60,909 nucleotides of DNA from Flavobacterium sp. (GTDB taxonomy: Bacteria; Bacteroidota; Bacteroidia; Flavobacteriales; Flavobacteriaceae): assembly GCF_004211145.1 (NCBI RefSeq), contig NZ_SEBS01000022.1:1-60909 (forward strand), read 5' to 3'. Positions within the stretch are counted from its first letter, which is position 1; each line of letters starts with the position of its first letter. The notes under the pieces were generated by a model. It saw only the letters and a program-made list of their open reading frames with translations. It was not told the origin of the DNA and ran no database searches. The position numbers and the translations under genes are program-made. Positions 24,279 through 33,387 of this stretch are shown here, one piece after another.

Positions 24279-25289
24279 ATGCGAATAGGCTTAAATCCAA
24301 ACCGTGATAAACAGCAGGAAAAGTCACCTTTTTTTCACCAGGTGGTTTTGCCGGTTTACGTGCCCGACCAGGACGGTTATTTCGAGAATGGTTTCGATAT
24401 ACTCAGGTATTGCATCGACTCGCTTTTACTCACCGCCCACAAAGCGACCTATATTTGTGTAGTCGATAACGGAAGCGGGCAAAAAACCTCGACCTATCTC
24501 GATGGATTACTCGCTCAAGGCAAGATCCACGAGCTTGTGCATACGACGAACATCGGTAAGATGAATGCGGTTTTCAAAGGCATTTCAGGCCATTCGTTCG
24601 ATTGGGTGACGATCGCCGACAGCGACGTGATGTTTCTTGATGGCTGGCAGGAGGCGACCTACGATGTGTTCCGTAATTTTCCGAAAGCCGGAGCGGTTTG
24701 CCCCACGCCTTCGTCAAAATCCTATAAAACGTATGGTCAGGTAGTGCTCGCGAGGCATATCTTTTCGTCGAAAATGAGATTCACACCTGTAAAGAACCGG
24801 GATGGATTGCTCGCATTCGCACATAGCGTCGACAACCCGGATTTTTACAACGAATACCAACTCGAAAATTTCCTCACGTTCTCGAATGGAAATTTCCGCG
24901 CCGTCGTCGGGGCAGGACATTTTTTTACCACATACAAAGCGCGTCTTTTGGATAAACCGGTTGCGCGTTATACGAAGAATATGTTGGGAGGCGAAAGTGA
25001 GTTGATCGACAAGATCGTCATAGATCGAGGTCTTTGGCGGCTTTCGACTGAAGACAATTACGCCTATCATTTAGGTAACGTCCCGGAAGCCTGGATGGCT
25101 CAAAAAATTACGCAACTCAAACCGAATATCGAAATTCCCGAACCGCTTGACGCTTCGATCCCGCCAAAGGCGCCGTTTTATTGGAAAAGCTTGGAATGGA
25201 TAGCGATCAGGCTTTTTAGCAAGAAGTTTTTTTTGCGTTGGTTTTTACGCAGAAAAGGATTGTCGAACGAAGCATCTTTTAACTATTGA
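24279..25289 (+). CDS. GT2-like glycosyltransferase
   Basis: The 336-residue protein contains the GT-A elements CVVDNGSGQKTSTYLDGLL, NIGKMNAVFKGI and TIADSDVMFLDGW, in which DSD near residue 110 fits the metal-binding motif. The N-terminal VVLPVYVPDQDGYFENGFDIL is unusual for GT2 enzymes, and the C-terminus ends in a basic, hydrophobic stretch (FFLRWFLRRKGLS) that may bind the membrane. The fold assignment is secure; the sugar is not known. Its TGA lies 2 bp before the ATG of the next gene. Confidence 0.82.
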   Translation: MRIGLNPNRDKQQEKSPFFHQVVLPVYVPDQDGYFENGFDILRYCIDSLLLTAHKATYICVVDNGSGQKTSTYLDGLLAQGKIHELVHTTNIGKMNAVFKGISGHSFDWVTIADSDVMFLDGWQEATYDVFRNFPKAGAVCPTPSSKSYKTYGQVVLARHIFSSKMRFTPVKNRDGLLAFAHSVDNPDFYNEYQLENFLTFSNGNFRAVVGAGHFFTTYKARLLDKPVARYTKNMLGGESELIDKIVIDRGLWRLSTEDNYAYHLGNVPEAWMAQKITQLKPNIEIPEPLDASIPPKAPFYWKSLEWIAIRLFSKKFFLRWFLRRKGLSNEASFNY

Positions 25290-25291
25290 CT

Positions 25292-26380
25292 ATGGCGACC
25301 GTAATTCTTTTATCGACATTTCCATTGCCATATTCCAAGATCGGAAGCTGGACGACCATGTACAAGAACTACATGGCTGACGGCGACCACCAAATTGACT
25401 ACATCGTCTGCCACGATCCCGTCGAGCGCTTTCCTAACGTCGAGTATTCGATCGTCAACGATGGAATCCTGACCAAAATAAGCCGCGAGTTCACCTTCTA
25501 CAAAGCCGCTTACCTCAAGGCGCTTGAAAAAATTATAAAACCGGGCGGAAAATACATCATCCAGCTCGTCGACAATTTCCAAATGGCCTATAAGGTAGAC
25601 GCCATGTTGCGCGAGAAAGGAATGCGCGACAATTGTTATCTACAGATTTTTTACCACGGATTTTCACCGTTTTTGCCCGCCGACAAAAGCAATTTCTATT
25701 CGATTATAGACGAACTCGTCGTGTTGACGCACGACAGTTACCGCGCGCATTTGGACTTTTATACCGTTTTCACATGCCGCGTATCGGTGCTTTACAACGG
25801 TATCGATACCAAAAAATTCAGCCCGGTTTCCAAAGGCGAACGCTACGCGCGCAAACAACTTTTAGGACACGGCGGTAAAAAACTGTTCCTTTGGCTCGCC
25901 CAGGACAGGCCCAAAAAAGGGTTGAACCTCATTCTTGACGCCTGGCGCGAATTCCACTCGAAATTCGGGGATACTGAACTCATGATAGTAGGCGCGATGC
26001 GTGACAAGAAACAAAAAGGCGTAACCTATTATGGGCAGATTCCAAACGATGAATTACCCAAATATTATCAGGCCGCCGATTGCTATCTGTTCCCGACATT
26101 GTGCCACGAAGGATTTGGGCTCAGCCTTATCGAAGCGTTGAATTCCGGTTGCTACTGCATCGCGTCGAAACTCGGTGGAGTTCCCGAGGTACTCGATTAC
26201 GGCAAGTACGGCAGACTTATCGAAAATCCGAATTTCAAGAAAGAATGGGTGAAAGCGATGGCCGATTTCATGGACGGCGCTCCCCAAATCGAATTGCCCG
26301 AACAAGGTTTATATACGAAAGAATCCTGGAACAGCGGTATGAACGCAATCATCAAGCAAGCCAAATCAAGCCTTGAATAA
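25292..26380 (+). CDS. GT4-family glycosyltransferase
   Basis: Starting at the ATG at 25292 (MATVILLS), the 362-residue protein is a GT-B enzyme with SVLYNGIDTKKFSP, the donor-site strand LFLWLAQDRPKKGLNLILD and the GT4 motif PTLCHEGFGLSLIEALNSGC with its two Glu residues. It transfers a sugar from a nucleotide donor with retention. Its stop overlaps the start of the next gene by one base, so it is part of the coupled run. Acceptor and donor cannot be predicted. Confidence 0.9.
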   Translation: MATVILLSTFPLPYSKIGSWTTMYKNYMADGDHQIDYIVCHDPVERFPNVEYSIVNDGILTKISREFTFYKAAYLKALEKIIKPGGKYIIQLVDNFQMAYKVDAMLREKGMRDNCYLQIFYHGFSPFLPADKSNFYSIIDELVVLTHDSYRAHLDFYTVFTCRVSVLYNGIDTKKFSPVSKGERYARKQLLGHGGKKLFLWLAQDRPKKGLNLILDAWREFHSKFGDTELMIVGAMRDKKQKGVTYYGQIPNDELPKYYQAADCYLFPTLCHEGFGLSLIEALNSGCYCIASKLGGVPEVLDYGKYGRLIENPNFKKEWVKAMADFMDGAPQIELPEQGLYTKESWNSGMNAIIKQAKSSLE

Positions 26381-27300
26381 TGACTGAATCCACGCCGATT
26401 TTCGAAATACACATTTCGACAAAAAACCGAAAGGACGACCTTTTGCAAACGCTTTCAAGCCTTGAAATCTTGCTTGAGCGCGACGATGTGACTTGCGTCG
26501 TATTCGACGACGGTTCAACCGACGGCACATCGGAAGCCGTAAAAAACCGATTCCCGAAAATCATCCTGAAGCGAAACGACCTTTCGAAAGGTTATATGTT
26601 TTGCCGAAATGCGATGCTCGACCAATCGAACGCGCAATTCGCCATTTCTCTCGACGACGACGCAAATTTCGTTTCGGCCGATCCGCTTGAAAATATTTCC
26701 GCATATTTTGAAAATAACGACAAGTGCGGTTTGGTCGCATTCCGGATCTTTTGGGGAAAATCGCTTCCGTGTTCGATCGGGACCGACGAAAAACCGCTTC
26801 AGGTAAACAGTTATGTCGGCTGCGGACATGCTTGGCGCGTCTCGGCCTGGCGTGAAATCCCGTCTTATCCCGAATGGTTTGAGTTTTACGGAGAGGAAAA
26901 CTTCGCATCCCAGCAACTCTTCAAAAAAGGCTACGAAGTACATTATGTGCCGCAGGTTTTGGTGCAACACCGCGTCGAAATACTCGAAAGGCGCAAACAA
27001 AAAGATTACGCTGTCCGTTTGCGCCGATCTTTGCGCTCCGGATGGTATTCGTATTTCTTATTTTTACCTTGGCGAAAAATTCCGCGAAAAATGGCGTATT
27101 CGACGTGGTCGCAATTGAAGTTTAAGGTTTTAAAAGGCGATTTCCGAGCTTTGAAGGCTTTGGTGCAAGCCAAGTTGGACTTGTTGGCATCGACATCGAA
27201 AATTTTCGGGAATGCCAACAGGATGAGTTCATCGGAATATGAGCGATGGGTAAAAATTCCCGAAGCGCGTATTTACTGGAAACCTAAAAATAAATTATGA
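26380..27300 (+). CDS. GT2-family glycosyltransferase (paralogue of the gene at 22421)
   Basis: This 306-residue GT-A transferase has HISTKNRKDDLLQTLSSLE, VVFDDGSTDGT, SLDDDANFV near residue 93 and YPEWFEFYGEENFASQQLF. It is similar to the product of 22421-23317 from end to end, including the C-terminal RRSLRSGWYSYFLFLPWRKIP segment. Its stop codon overlaps the neuA start (ATGA), so it is translated directly before the nonulosonic-acid genes. A role in adding the sugar next to the nonulosonate is possible but only inferred. Confidence 0.9.
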   Translation: MTESTPIFEIHISTKNRKDDLLQTLSSLEILLERDDVTCVVFDDGSTDGTSEAVKNRFPKIILKRNDLSKGYMFCRNAMLDQSNAQFAISLDDDANFVSADPLENISAYFENNDKCGLVAFRIFWGKSLPCSIGTDEKPLQVNSYVGCGHAWRVSAWREIPSYPEWFEFYGEENFASQQLFKKGYEVHYVPQVLVQHRVEILERRKQKDYAVRLRRSLRSGWYSYFLFLPWRKIPRKMAYSTWSQLKFKVLKGDFRALKALVQAKLDLLASTSKIFGNANRMSSSEYERWVKIPEARIYWKPKNKL

Positions 27301-27965
27301 AAACCATCGCAGTCATTCCCGCACGAGGCGGATCGAAAAGACTTCCCGGCAAAAACCTGATGTTGCTGGGCGACAAACCATTGATCGCGCACAGTATCCT
27401 GTATGCACGGTTGTTTGCGGATATAATCGATGAGGTTTTCGTGACAACTGACGATGATGCGATCGCCCAAACGGCGCTTCGATTCGGCGCTAAAGTCATA
27501 AAGCGTCCCGCTGAGATTTCAGGCGATAACGAACCGACCGTCACCTCAATCCAACACGTGCTCGAACAATTGTCGCCCATCGGGATACAAAATGTCGTGT
27601 TGCTCCAGCCTACGAATCCGTTGCGTCCCGAACATTTATTGCGCGATTGTTTTTCGGCCTATCAAAAAAGTAATGCCGACAGCCTTTTCACGGTGAGCCG
27701 CGACCATCATAAACTCGGCAAAATACAGGACGGTACGTTCAAGCCGTTCAATTACGAACCCGGCCAACGTAGCCAAGACTTGGAACCGCTCTTTTTCGAG
27801 AACGGATTATTGTATATTAGCAACAGCGAATGCATCCGCAACGGAAACGTTTTTTCGAGCGATGCGATTCCGTTTCCCGTCGATCACGTTTTTTCAGGCG
27901 TCGATATCGACACGCGTGACGACCTAGATTATGCCCAATACCTTTACCAAAAAATAAAAGAATGA
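27297..27965 (+). CDS. neuA: CMP-nonulosonic acid synthetase (acylneuraminate cytidylyltransferase)
   Basis: The 222-residue protein carries the family signature [14 protein letters not shown] at residues 6-19. It then has [14 protein letters not shown] and QPTNPLRP, which bind CTP and Mg. It activates a sialic-acid-type sugar with CTP to CMP-sugar, the donor for a sialyltransferase-like enzyme. It overlaps neuB downstream by 4 bases. Sequence alone does not separate NeuA (Neu5Ac) from LegF or PseF (legionaminate, pseudaminate). Confidence 0.9.
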   Translation: MKTIAVIPARGGSKRLPGKNLMLLGDKPLIAHSILYARLFADIIDEVFVTTDDDAIAQTALRFGAKVIKRPAEISGDNEPTVTSIQHVLEQLSPIGIQNVVLLQPTNPLRPEHLLRDCFSAYQKSNADSLFTVSRDHHKLGKIQDGTFKPFNYEPGQRSQDLEPLFFENGLLYISNSECIRNGNVFSSDAIPFPVDHVFSGVDIDTRDDLDYAQYLYQKIKE

Positions 27966-29008
27966 ACCCGTATATTGAAATCGCCGGACGTAAAGTCGGC
28001 CAAGACTTCCCGCCATTAGTAATCGCCGAAATCGGAATCAACCACGAAGGCTCGCTCGCCGTCGCCAAAGAAATGGTCGATGCCGCACAACGCGCCGGAG
28101 CCGAGGTCGTGAAACACCAAACGCATATCGTGTCTGACGAAATGGCCGGGGCCGCCAAAAAGGTGATTCCCGGAAATGCGAGCGTTTCCATATACGAGAT
28201 CATGGAGCGCTGCGCCTTGGATGAAGACGAAGAACTCGAACTAAAAAATTACGTTGAAAGCAAAGGCATGATCTTCATTTCGACGCCGTTTTCACGTGCA
28301 GCTGCCGAGCGACTCAGGAAATTTGACGTACAAGCGTATAAGATCGGGTCGGGCGAATGTAACAATTACCCGTTGCTCGAACATATCGCGTCGTTCGGGA
28401 AACCCGTGATTTTGAGCACGGGCATGAACACGATCGAAAGCGTAAGCAAGGCCGTCGCGATTTTCGACAAACACAATGTTCCCGTCGCCTTATTGCATAC
28501 GACGAATTTGTATCCGACGCCGATCCATTTGGTTCGATTCGGAGCGATGACGCAGTTGAACGAAGCGTTCCCCGATAAAGTTTTCGGACTCTCGGATCAT
28601 ACCTTGAACAACAACGCCTGTCTGGGCGCGGTCGCGTTGGGTGCGTCAATATTGGAGCGCCATTTCACCGACCACATGCAACGCACCGGTCCCGACATCG
28701 TTTGTTCGATGGACGAACAGGCGTGCCGTGAACTCATCGTTTCAAGCGCCGAGATCGCACAAATGCGCGGCGGGACAAAAGAACCCGCAAAAGAAGAGCA
28801 AGTCACAATAGATTTCGCGTTCGCGACCGTCTGCTCTATCGCGCCGATAAAAAAAGGGGAAACGTTCACCAAGGAAAATATTTGGGTAAAACGTCCCGGA
28901 ACAGGCGAAATCCTTGCCGAAGAATTCAATGACATCCTTGGAAAAATTGCCACGCGGGACATAGGAAACGACGAACAACTCATCTTTAAAGACATCGGGA
29001 ATGGATAA
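27962..29008 (+). CDS. neuB: Nonulosonic acid synthase (NeuB/LegI-like)
   Basis: The 348-residue protein has an N-terminal TIM-barrel NeuB domain, with [39 protein letters not shown] and [12 protein letters not shown]-terminal SAF (antifreeze-like) domain follows from about residue 285, with [19 protein letters not shown]. It condenses a six-carbon N-acyl amino sugar with phosphoenolpyruvate to make a nine-carbon nonulosonate. ManNAc would give Neu5Ac and 2,4-diacetamido-6-deoxymannose would give legionaminate. The 8-bp overlap with the methyltransferase gene downstream is unusually long for the operon. Confidence 0.92.
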   Translation: MNPYIEIAGRKVGQDFPPLVIAEIGINHEGSLAVAKEMVDAAQRAGAEVVKHQTHIVSDEMAGAAKKVIPGNASVSIYEIMERCALDEDEELELKNYVESKGMIFISTPFSRAAAERLRKFDVQAYKIGSGECNNYPLLEHIASFGKPVILSTGMNTIESVSKAVAIFDKHNVPVALLHTTNLYPTPIHLVRFGAMTQLNEAFPDKVFGLSDHTLNNNACLGAVALGASILERHFTDHMQRTGPDIVCSMDEQACRELIVSSAEIAQMRGGTKEPAKEEQVTIDFAFATVCSIAPIKKGETFTKENIWVKRPGTGEILAEEFNDILGKIATRDIGNDEQLIFKDIGNG

Positions 29009-29660
29009 ATTGTACGACATCAACCGGAAATTTGAATACGAAAACGGCTTTTACGCCACAGCCGATCCGACTCGGTTCAGCAAATTCGTGACGCACCTGG
29101 AATTCTTCAGGCAAACGTCGAACGTGCGCGGAGAAATAGTCGAATTCGGCATTTTCAAAGGCAATTCATTTTTCAGGTGGATAAAATTCCGTGATCTGCT
29201 CGAGCAGACCGGAAGTCGTAAAGTGATCGGTTTCGACATATTCGGGGATTTTCCTGAAGCGAATTTCGAAGCCGACAAATCCAAACGCGATGCATTCGTA
29301 GCTGAGACCAACGGCGGAAAAAGCATCTCGTTCGAAGAAATAAACACGCTGCTTGAAGCGCAGAACATGCATAAGAATGTCGAGATCATAAAAGGCGATA
29401 TCCTGAAAACGCTCGACGATTACCTTGAGAAAAATCCGCACCTTAAGATTTCCCTGCTGCACATTGACGTCGATCTGTACGAACCGACCAGACATATACT
29501 TGAAAAATTGTACGACAAGGTTACGAAAGGCGGCATCATTATCTTTGACGACTATGGCGCTTTCGCAGGCACGAACAAAGCGGTCGACGATTTTTTCAAC
29601 GGGACGGCTGAAGTCAGGAAATTGCCGTATTCAAACGCCATTTCGTACATAGTAAAATAA
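29001..29660 (+). CDS. TylF/MycF-like SAM-dependent O-methyltransferase
   Basis: This 219-residue class I methyltransferase has [16 protein letters not shown] as the SAM loop, [10 protein letters not shown], a conserved [12 protein letters not shown] with metal-binding Asp residues, and [19 protein letters not shown]. These are features of the Mg-dependent TylF/MycF family, which methylates sugar hydroxyls. It is inserted between neuB and neuC, and overlaps neuB. That location suggests methylation of the nonulosonic acid or a neighbouring sugar. The target is inferred from position only. Confidence 0.85.
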   Translation: MDKLYDINRKFEYENGFYATADPTRFSKFVTHLEFFRQTSNVRGEIVEFGIFKGNSFFRWIKFRDLLEQTGSRKVIGFDIFGDFPEANFEADKSKRDAFVAETNGGKSISFEEINTLLEAQNMHKNVEIIKGDILKTLDDYLEKNPHLKISLLHIDVDLYEPTRHILEKLYDKVTKGGIIIFDDYGAFAGTNKAVDDFFNGTAEVRKLPYSNAISYIVK

Positions 29661-29662
29661 AC

Positions 29663-30784
29663 GTGAAGAAAATCCTATTCCTAACCGGTACGCGCGCCGA
29701 TTTCGGTAAAATAAAGTCACTCATCGAAGCCCTCGAGGCACAAGATGGTTTTGAGGTTTTCGTGTTCGTCACGGGCATGCACCTGCAACATGAATACGGT
29801 TATACGCTGATCGAGATCGAACGTTGTGGCTTCAAGAACCTGCATACGTTTTCCAATCATACGCATGAAACGACGATGGATCTCACGCTCGCCAAGACGA
29901 TCGAAGGATTTTCGGCCTATGCAAAAACGATACATCCCGATTTGATCGTGGTGCACGGCGATCGCGTCGAAACCCTTGCCGGTGCGATTACGGGTTCACT
30001 CAACAACATCCTCGTCGCGCATATCGAAGGTGGCGAACTCTCGGGAACGGTCGATGAACTCATTCGTCATAGCGTCACGAAACTGAGCCACATTCATTTC
30101 GTTTCGAACGACGATGCCGCGCGTCGCCTGGTGCAGATGGGCGAAACCAAATCGTCGGTTTACACTATCGGATCGCCCGATGTCGATATCATGTTCTCAC
30201 CGAATCTGCCGAAACTTCCTGAAGTGAAAGACCATTACGACATAGCGTTCGACCAATATGCGATCGCGATGTTCCATCCTGTGACGACCGAGGCGGGCGA
30301 AATGCAGAAATACGCCCATGATTTCGCAAAAGCCTTGCTTGAAGACAGCCACAATTACATCGTGATTTATCCCAACAACGATTTGGGAAGCCGATACATT
30401 CTCGACGCTTACGCAGGTTTCGAACATAACGAGCGATTCCGTGTCTTTCCTTCGCTGCGATTCGAGTATTTTCTGGTGCTCTTGCACAATGCGAGATTCA
30501 TCATCGGCAACAGCAGCGCCGGAATCAGGGAAGCGCCGTATTATGGAATTCCAGTGATAAACGTCGGGACGCGCCAGCAAAATCGCGCGCTCCATGCCGA
30601 TATCGTAAATGTCGGTTACGCGGCCGATGAAGTATCACGAGCGCTTTCGTCAATCGATTCGCACAAAGTGAAGAACGCGGCAGACGATTTCGGGAAAGGT
30701 GACAGCACGAAGCTTTTCATCGATTCGTTAAGCGAACCTGATTTTTGGAAAATTAACCAGCAAAAGCAATTTCGCGATAGCTGA
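29663..30784 (+). CDS. neuC: Hydrolysing UDP-N-acetylglucosamine-type 2-epimerase (NeuC/LegG-like)
   Basis: The gene starts with GTG 2 bp after the methyltransferase stop. The 373-residue GT-B-fold enzyme begins KKILFLTGTRADFGKIKSL and has VVHGDRVETLAG, AHIEGGELSGTVDELIRHS and the UDP-binding GNSSAGIREAPYYGIPVIN. Hydrolysing epimerases release UDP and give ManNAc (NeuC) or a 2,4-diamino analogue (LegG/NeuC2). It provides the substrate for the neuB product. Because the locus also has a PglF-like dehydratase and a PglE-like aminotransferase, either substrate is possible. Confidence 0.9.
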   Translation: MKKILFLTGTRADFGKIKSLIEALEAQDGFEVFVFVTGMHLQHEYGYTLIEIERCGFKNLHTFSNHTHETTMDLTLAKTIEGFSAYAKTIHPDLIVVHGDRVETLAGAITGSLNNILVAHIEGGELSGTVDELIRHSVTKLSHIHFVSNDDAARRLVQMGETKSSVYTIGSPDVDIMFSPNLPKLPEVKDHYDIAFDQYAIAMFHPVTTEAGEMQKYAHDFAKALLEDSHNYIVIYPNNDLGSRYILDAYAGFEHNERFRVFPSLRFEYFLVLLHNARFIIGNSSAGIREAPYYGIPVINVGTRQQNRALHADIVNVGYAADEVSRALSSIDSHKVKNAADDFGKGDSTKLFIDSLSEPDFWKINQQKQFRDS

Positions 30785-30789
30785 TTACG

Positions 30790-30820
30790 TTGTGGTTTCG
30801 TCAAATTTAACGTACTTTTG
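30790..30820 (+). promoter_or_regulatory. Putative internal promoter of the 30839-40486 gene run
   Basis: TTG (30790-30792), 20 bp, TACTTTTG (30813-30820): a full match to the Bacteroidota pattern, located in the 54-bp gap after neuC. It predicts transcription from about 30825, just before the TTG start at 30839. Confidence 0.55.
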
Positions 30821-30838
30821 CGGCAAATTCCCCTGTAG

Positions 30839-32245
30839 TTGTATACCACTCAAAAAAAATTGTTCATTCTGTTGCCCGATGGAGTCGGTTTGCGCAATTT
30901 TGCCTTCACGGATTTCTACGGAAAGGCCAAAAACAGTGGTTTCGACGTGGTTTTCTGGAACCATTCGGCATTTGATCTTTCCCAAATCGGGCTTCCCGAA
31001 ATAAAATTACACGAGAAAAAACCGCATCGGCTTACCGACATTTTGAAATGGGCGAAGATCGCAATCGAACTCAACCGAAATATCGAAATAACCGGCGATG
31101 ATGTTTACGATTCCTACCGTTTTCCACCATCGGGGAAGGACTTGAAATCGAAAATACGCCGCGCCATGATTCGCTGGTATACGTTCAGGTATAGTTCGAA
31201 AAACGGTCTCGAGCGGTTGCAGAAACGCATGGAGTCGCTGGAAAGGACAACACCCTTGTATCGCGAAAGCATGGAAACGCTGCGCCTTGAAAAACCCGAT
31301 CTCATTTTTTGCACGAACCAGCGTCCCGTATTGGCAATTTCCCCGTTGCGTGCCGCCAAAGATCTCGGCATACCCGTTTCCACCTTTATTTTTTCGTGGG
31401 ACAATTTGCCCAAGGCGACCAAAGTCATCGAGGCCGACCATTATTTTGTGTGGAGCGAACACATGAAACGGGAATTGTTGTTTTACTATCCGAATATTTC
31501 CGACCGACAGATCGCGGTAACCGGAACGCCACAATTCGAAAGCCATTTCAATCAGGATTTGCGTGAAGATCGCGAAACGTTTTTCGCGAAACACGATCTC
31601 GACCTTGACCGTAACTATATTTGCTACTCGGGCGATGATGTGAATACGTCACCGCACGATCCACGATATTTGAGTGACGTGGCTGCGGCCGTGCGTGAAT
31701 TGAACGCGAATGGAAACAAACTTGGAATCGTTTTTCGACGTTGCCCGACCGATTTTTCAACTCGCTTCGATAAAGTCCTGAACGAAAATGCCGACATCAT
31801 CACGTCGATCGCTCCGGCCTGGGCCAAAATGGGCGACGTCTGGAATATGGTGTTGCCGACGGCGGCCGACATGGCGTTGCTGTCGAATACGATCGCACAT
31901 ACTGAAATGGTCGTCAATCTGGGTTCGTCGATGGTTTTCGACTACGCCGCATTCGGGAAACCATGCGCGTTTATGAACTACGACCCGATCGACAATCCCG
32001 TCGAAGGTTGGTCGGTGAAAAAGATATACGAATTCGTGCATTTCAAATCCATGCCTGATGCTGGATCTGTGATTTGGCTCGACAATCCCGGTGAAATCGC
32101 GCGCAAGCTTGGATCGGCGATACGTGAAACTTCACAAACGGTAGCGCATGCGAACGATTGGTTTTCCAAAATCAACCAACAGCCCGCAACCGAAGCTTCG
32201 ATTCGCATCGTAAACGAACTAAAATCACTCGCCGGATGCATATAG
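30839..32245 (+). CDS. Putative GT-B-type glycosyltransferase or glycerophosphotransferase-like protein
   Basis: The 468-residue protein starts at a TTG just after the promoter (MYTTQKKLFILLPDGVG). It has an N-terminal Rossmann-like part, a middle segment KPDLIFCTNQRPVLAISPL and a C-terminal half with ADHYFVWSEHMKRELLFYY, VTGTPQFE and VVNLGSSMVFDYAAFGKP. That layout resembles GT-B enzymes of the CDP-glycerol transferase and UDP-glycosyltransferase type. I do not recognise a named family. Because it follows neuC directly it is a candidate for the enzyme that uses the CMP-nonulosonate, but nothing in the sequence proves this. Confidence 0.65.
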   Translation: MYTTQKKLFILLPDGVGLRNFAFTDFYGKAKNSGFDVVFWNHSAFDLSQIGLPEIKLHEKKPHRLTDILKWAKIAIELNRNIEITGDDVYDSYRFPPSGKDLKSKIRRAMIRWYTFRYSSKNGLERLQKRMESLERTTPLYRESMETLRLEKPDLIFCTNQRPVLAISPLRAAKDLGIPVSTFIFSWDNLPKATKVIEADHYFVWSEHMKRELLFYYPNISDRQIAVTGTPQFESHFNQDLREDRETFFAKHDLDLDRNYICYSGDDVNTSPHDPRYLSDVAAAVRELNANGNKLGIVFRRCPTDFSTRFDKVLNENADIITSIAPAWAKMGDVWNMVLPTAADMALLSNTIAHTEMVVNLGSSMVFDYAAFGKPCAFMNYDPIDNPVEGWSVKKIYEFVHFKSMPDAGSVIWLDNPGEIARKLGSAIRETSQTVAHANDWFSKINQQPATEASIRIVNELKSLAGCI

Positions 32246-33387
32246 GTTTTCTCACACCGGAATATCCGCACGCAAAAACCGGCAATTCGGGCGGCCTGGG
32301 CACGAGCATCAAGAATCTCGCGAACGGCCTTTTGGCATCAGGTCACGAGGTTACGGTTTTGGTTTACGGTCAAAAAATTGACGATTCCTTCGAGGAAAGC
32401 GGGCTGGTCATCCATCGCATAAAAAACACGAAGCTCAAAGGTCTTTCGAGATTGCTTACGCAAAAGAAAATCCAAAAGCTTATCAATACACTCGTCTCGG
32501 CGAAAGGACTTGAAGTGATCGAAGCACCTGACTGGACGGGAATCACATCGAACATCAAAGTGAAATGCCCGATCGTCGTCCGCCTCCATGGAAGCGACAC
32601 GTATTTTTGCCATCTCGACAATCGGAAAGTAAAAACGATCAACAAGATTCGCGAAAAACGCGCGCTTGAGAACGCCGACGCGCTGTTGTCGGTGAGTCGA
32701 TACACGGCGACGGTAACCCGTGAGTTGTTCGGATTGTCGCGTGAATTCACGGTCATTCCGAACGGTATCGATACGTTGGTCTTCCAACCGTCGAGCGTGA
32801 AAGAAGCGCCTCAGTCTTTGTTGTACTTTGGAACCTTGATACGAAAAAAAGGCTTGCTCGAATTGCCGTTCATATTCAATGAAGTGATTTCCAGGAATCC
32901 GAACGCTAAACTCATCTTGATTGGAAAAGATGCCACCGATGTCGCCACCGGCGGTGATTCTACGTGGAAGTTGATGCAGCCACTTTTCTCGTCTGATGCG
33001 CTTGAGAATGTAAATTATATAGGGCCAGTGAGTTACGATTTGATGCAAAACCATATAGCCGCGGCCAACGTATGTGTGTTTCCGTCGTTCGCCGAAGCAT
33101 TGCCCGTCTCCTGGATCGAGGCGATGGCGATGGGAAAAGCGATCGTGGCCTCGAATATCGGTTGGGCTCCTGAAGTGATTGAGAATGGCACCGACGGATT
33201 TCTTTCGGACCCGAAAGATCACATCGATTATGCCCAAAACATCACGACATTGCTCGCCGATGACCAACTGCGCTCAAGGATTTCGACAGCGGCGAGGGAA
33301 AAAGCGATAAGCCGTTTTTCAGCTAGGACGGTCGTGGTCCAAAACGAACAATTTTACGACAGCGTAATACGCAATTATAAAGCATGA
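32236..33387 (+). CDS. GT4-family glycosyltransferase
   Basis: From the ATG at 32236 the 383-residue product starts MHIGFLTPEYPH, with the glycine loop GNSGGLGTSIKNLA typical of GT4 donors. The C-terminal half has VIPNGIDTLVFQPS, LLYFGTLIRKKGLLELP and PSFAEALPVSWIEAMAMGK, with the EX7E motif. The frame is open upstream but that part overlaps the previous gene by almost 90 bases and has no similarity to the family, so the ATG was preferred; it leaves a 10-base overlap. Confidence 0.9.
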   Translation: MHIGFLTPEYPHAKTGNSGGLGTSIKNLANGLLASGHEVTVLVYGQKIDDSFEESGLVIHRIKNTKLKGLSRLLTQKKIQKLINTLVSAKGLEVIEAPDWTGITSNIKVKCPIVVRLHGSDTYFCHLDNRKVKTINKIREKRALENADALLSVSRYTATVTRELFGLSREFTVIPNGIDTLVFQPSSVKEAPQSLLYFGTLIRKKGLLELPFIFNEVISRNPNAKLILIGKDATDVATGGDSTWKLMQPLFSSDALENVNYIGPVSYDLMQNHIAAANVCVFPSFAEALPVSWIEAMAMGKAIVASNIGWAPEVIENGTDGFLSDPKDHIDYAQNITTLLADDQLRSRISTAAREKAISRFSARTVVVQNEQFYDSVIRNYKA

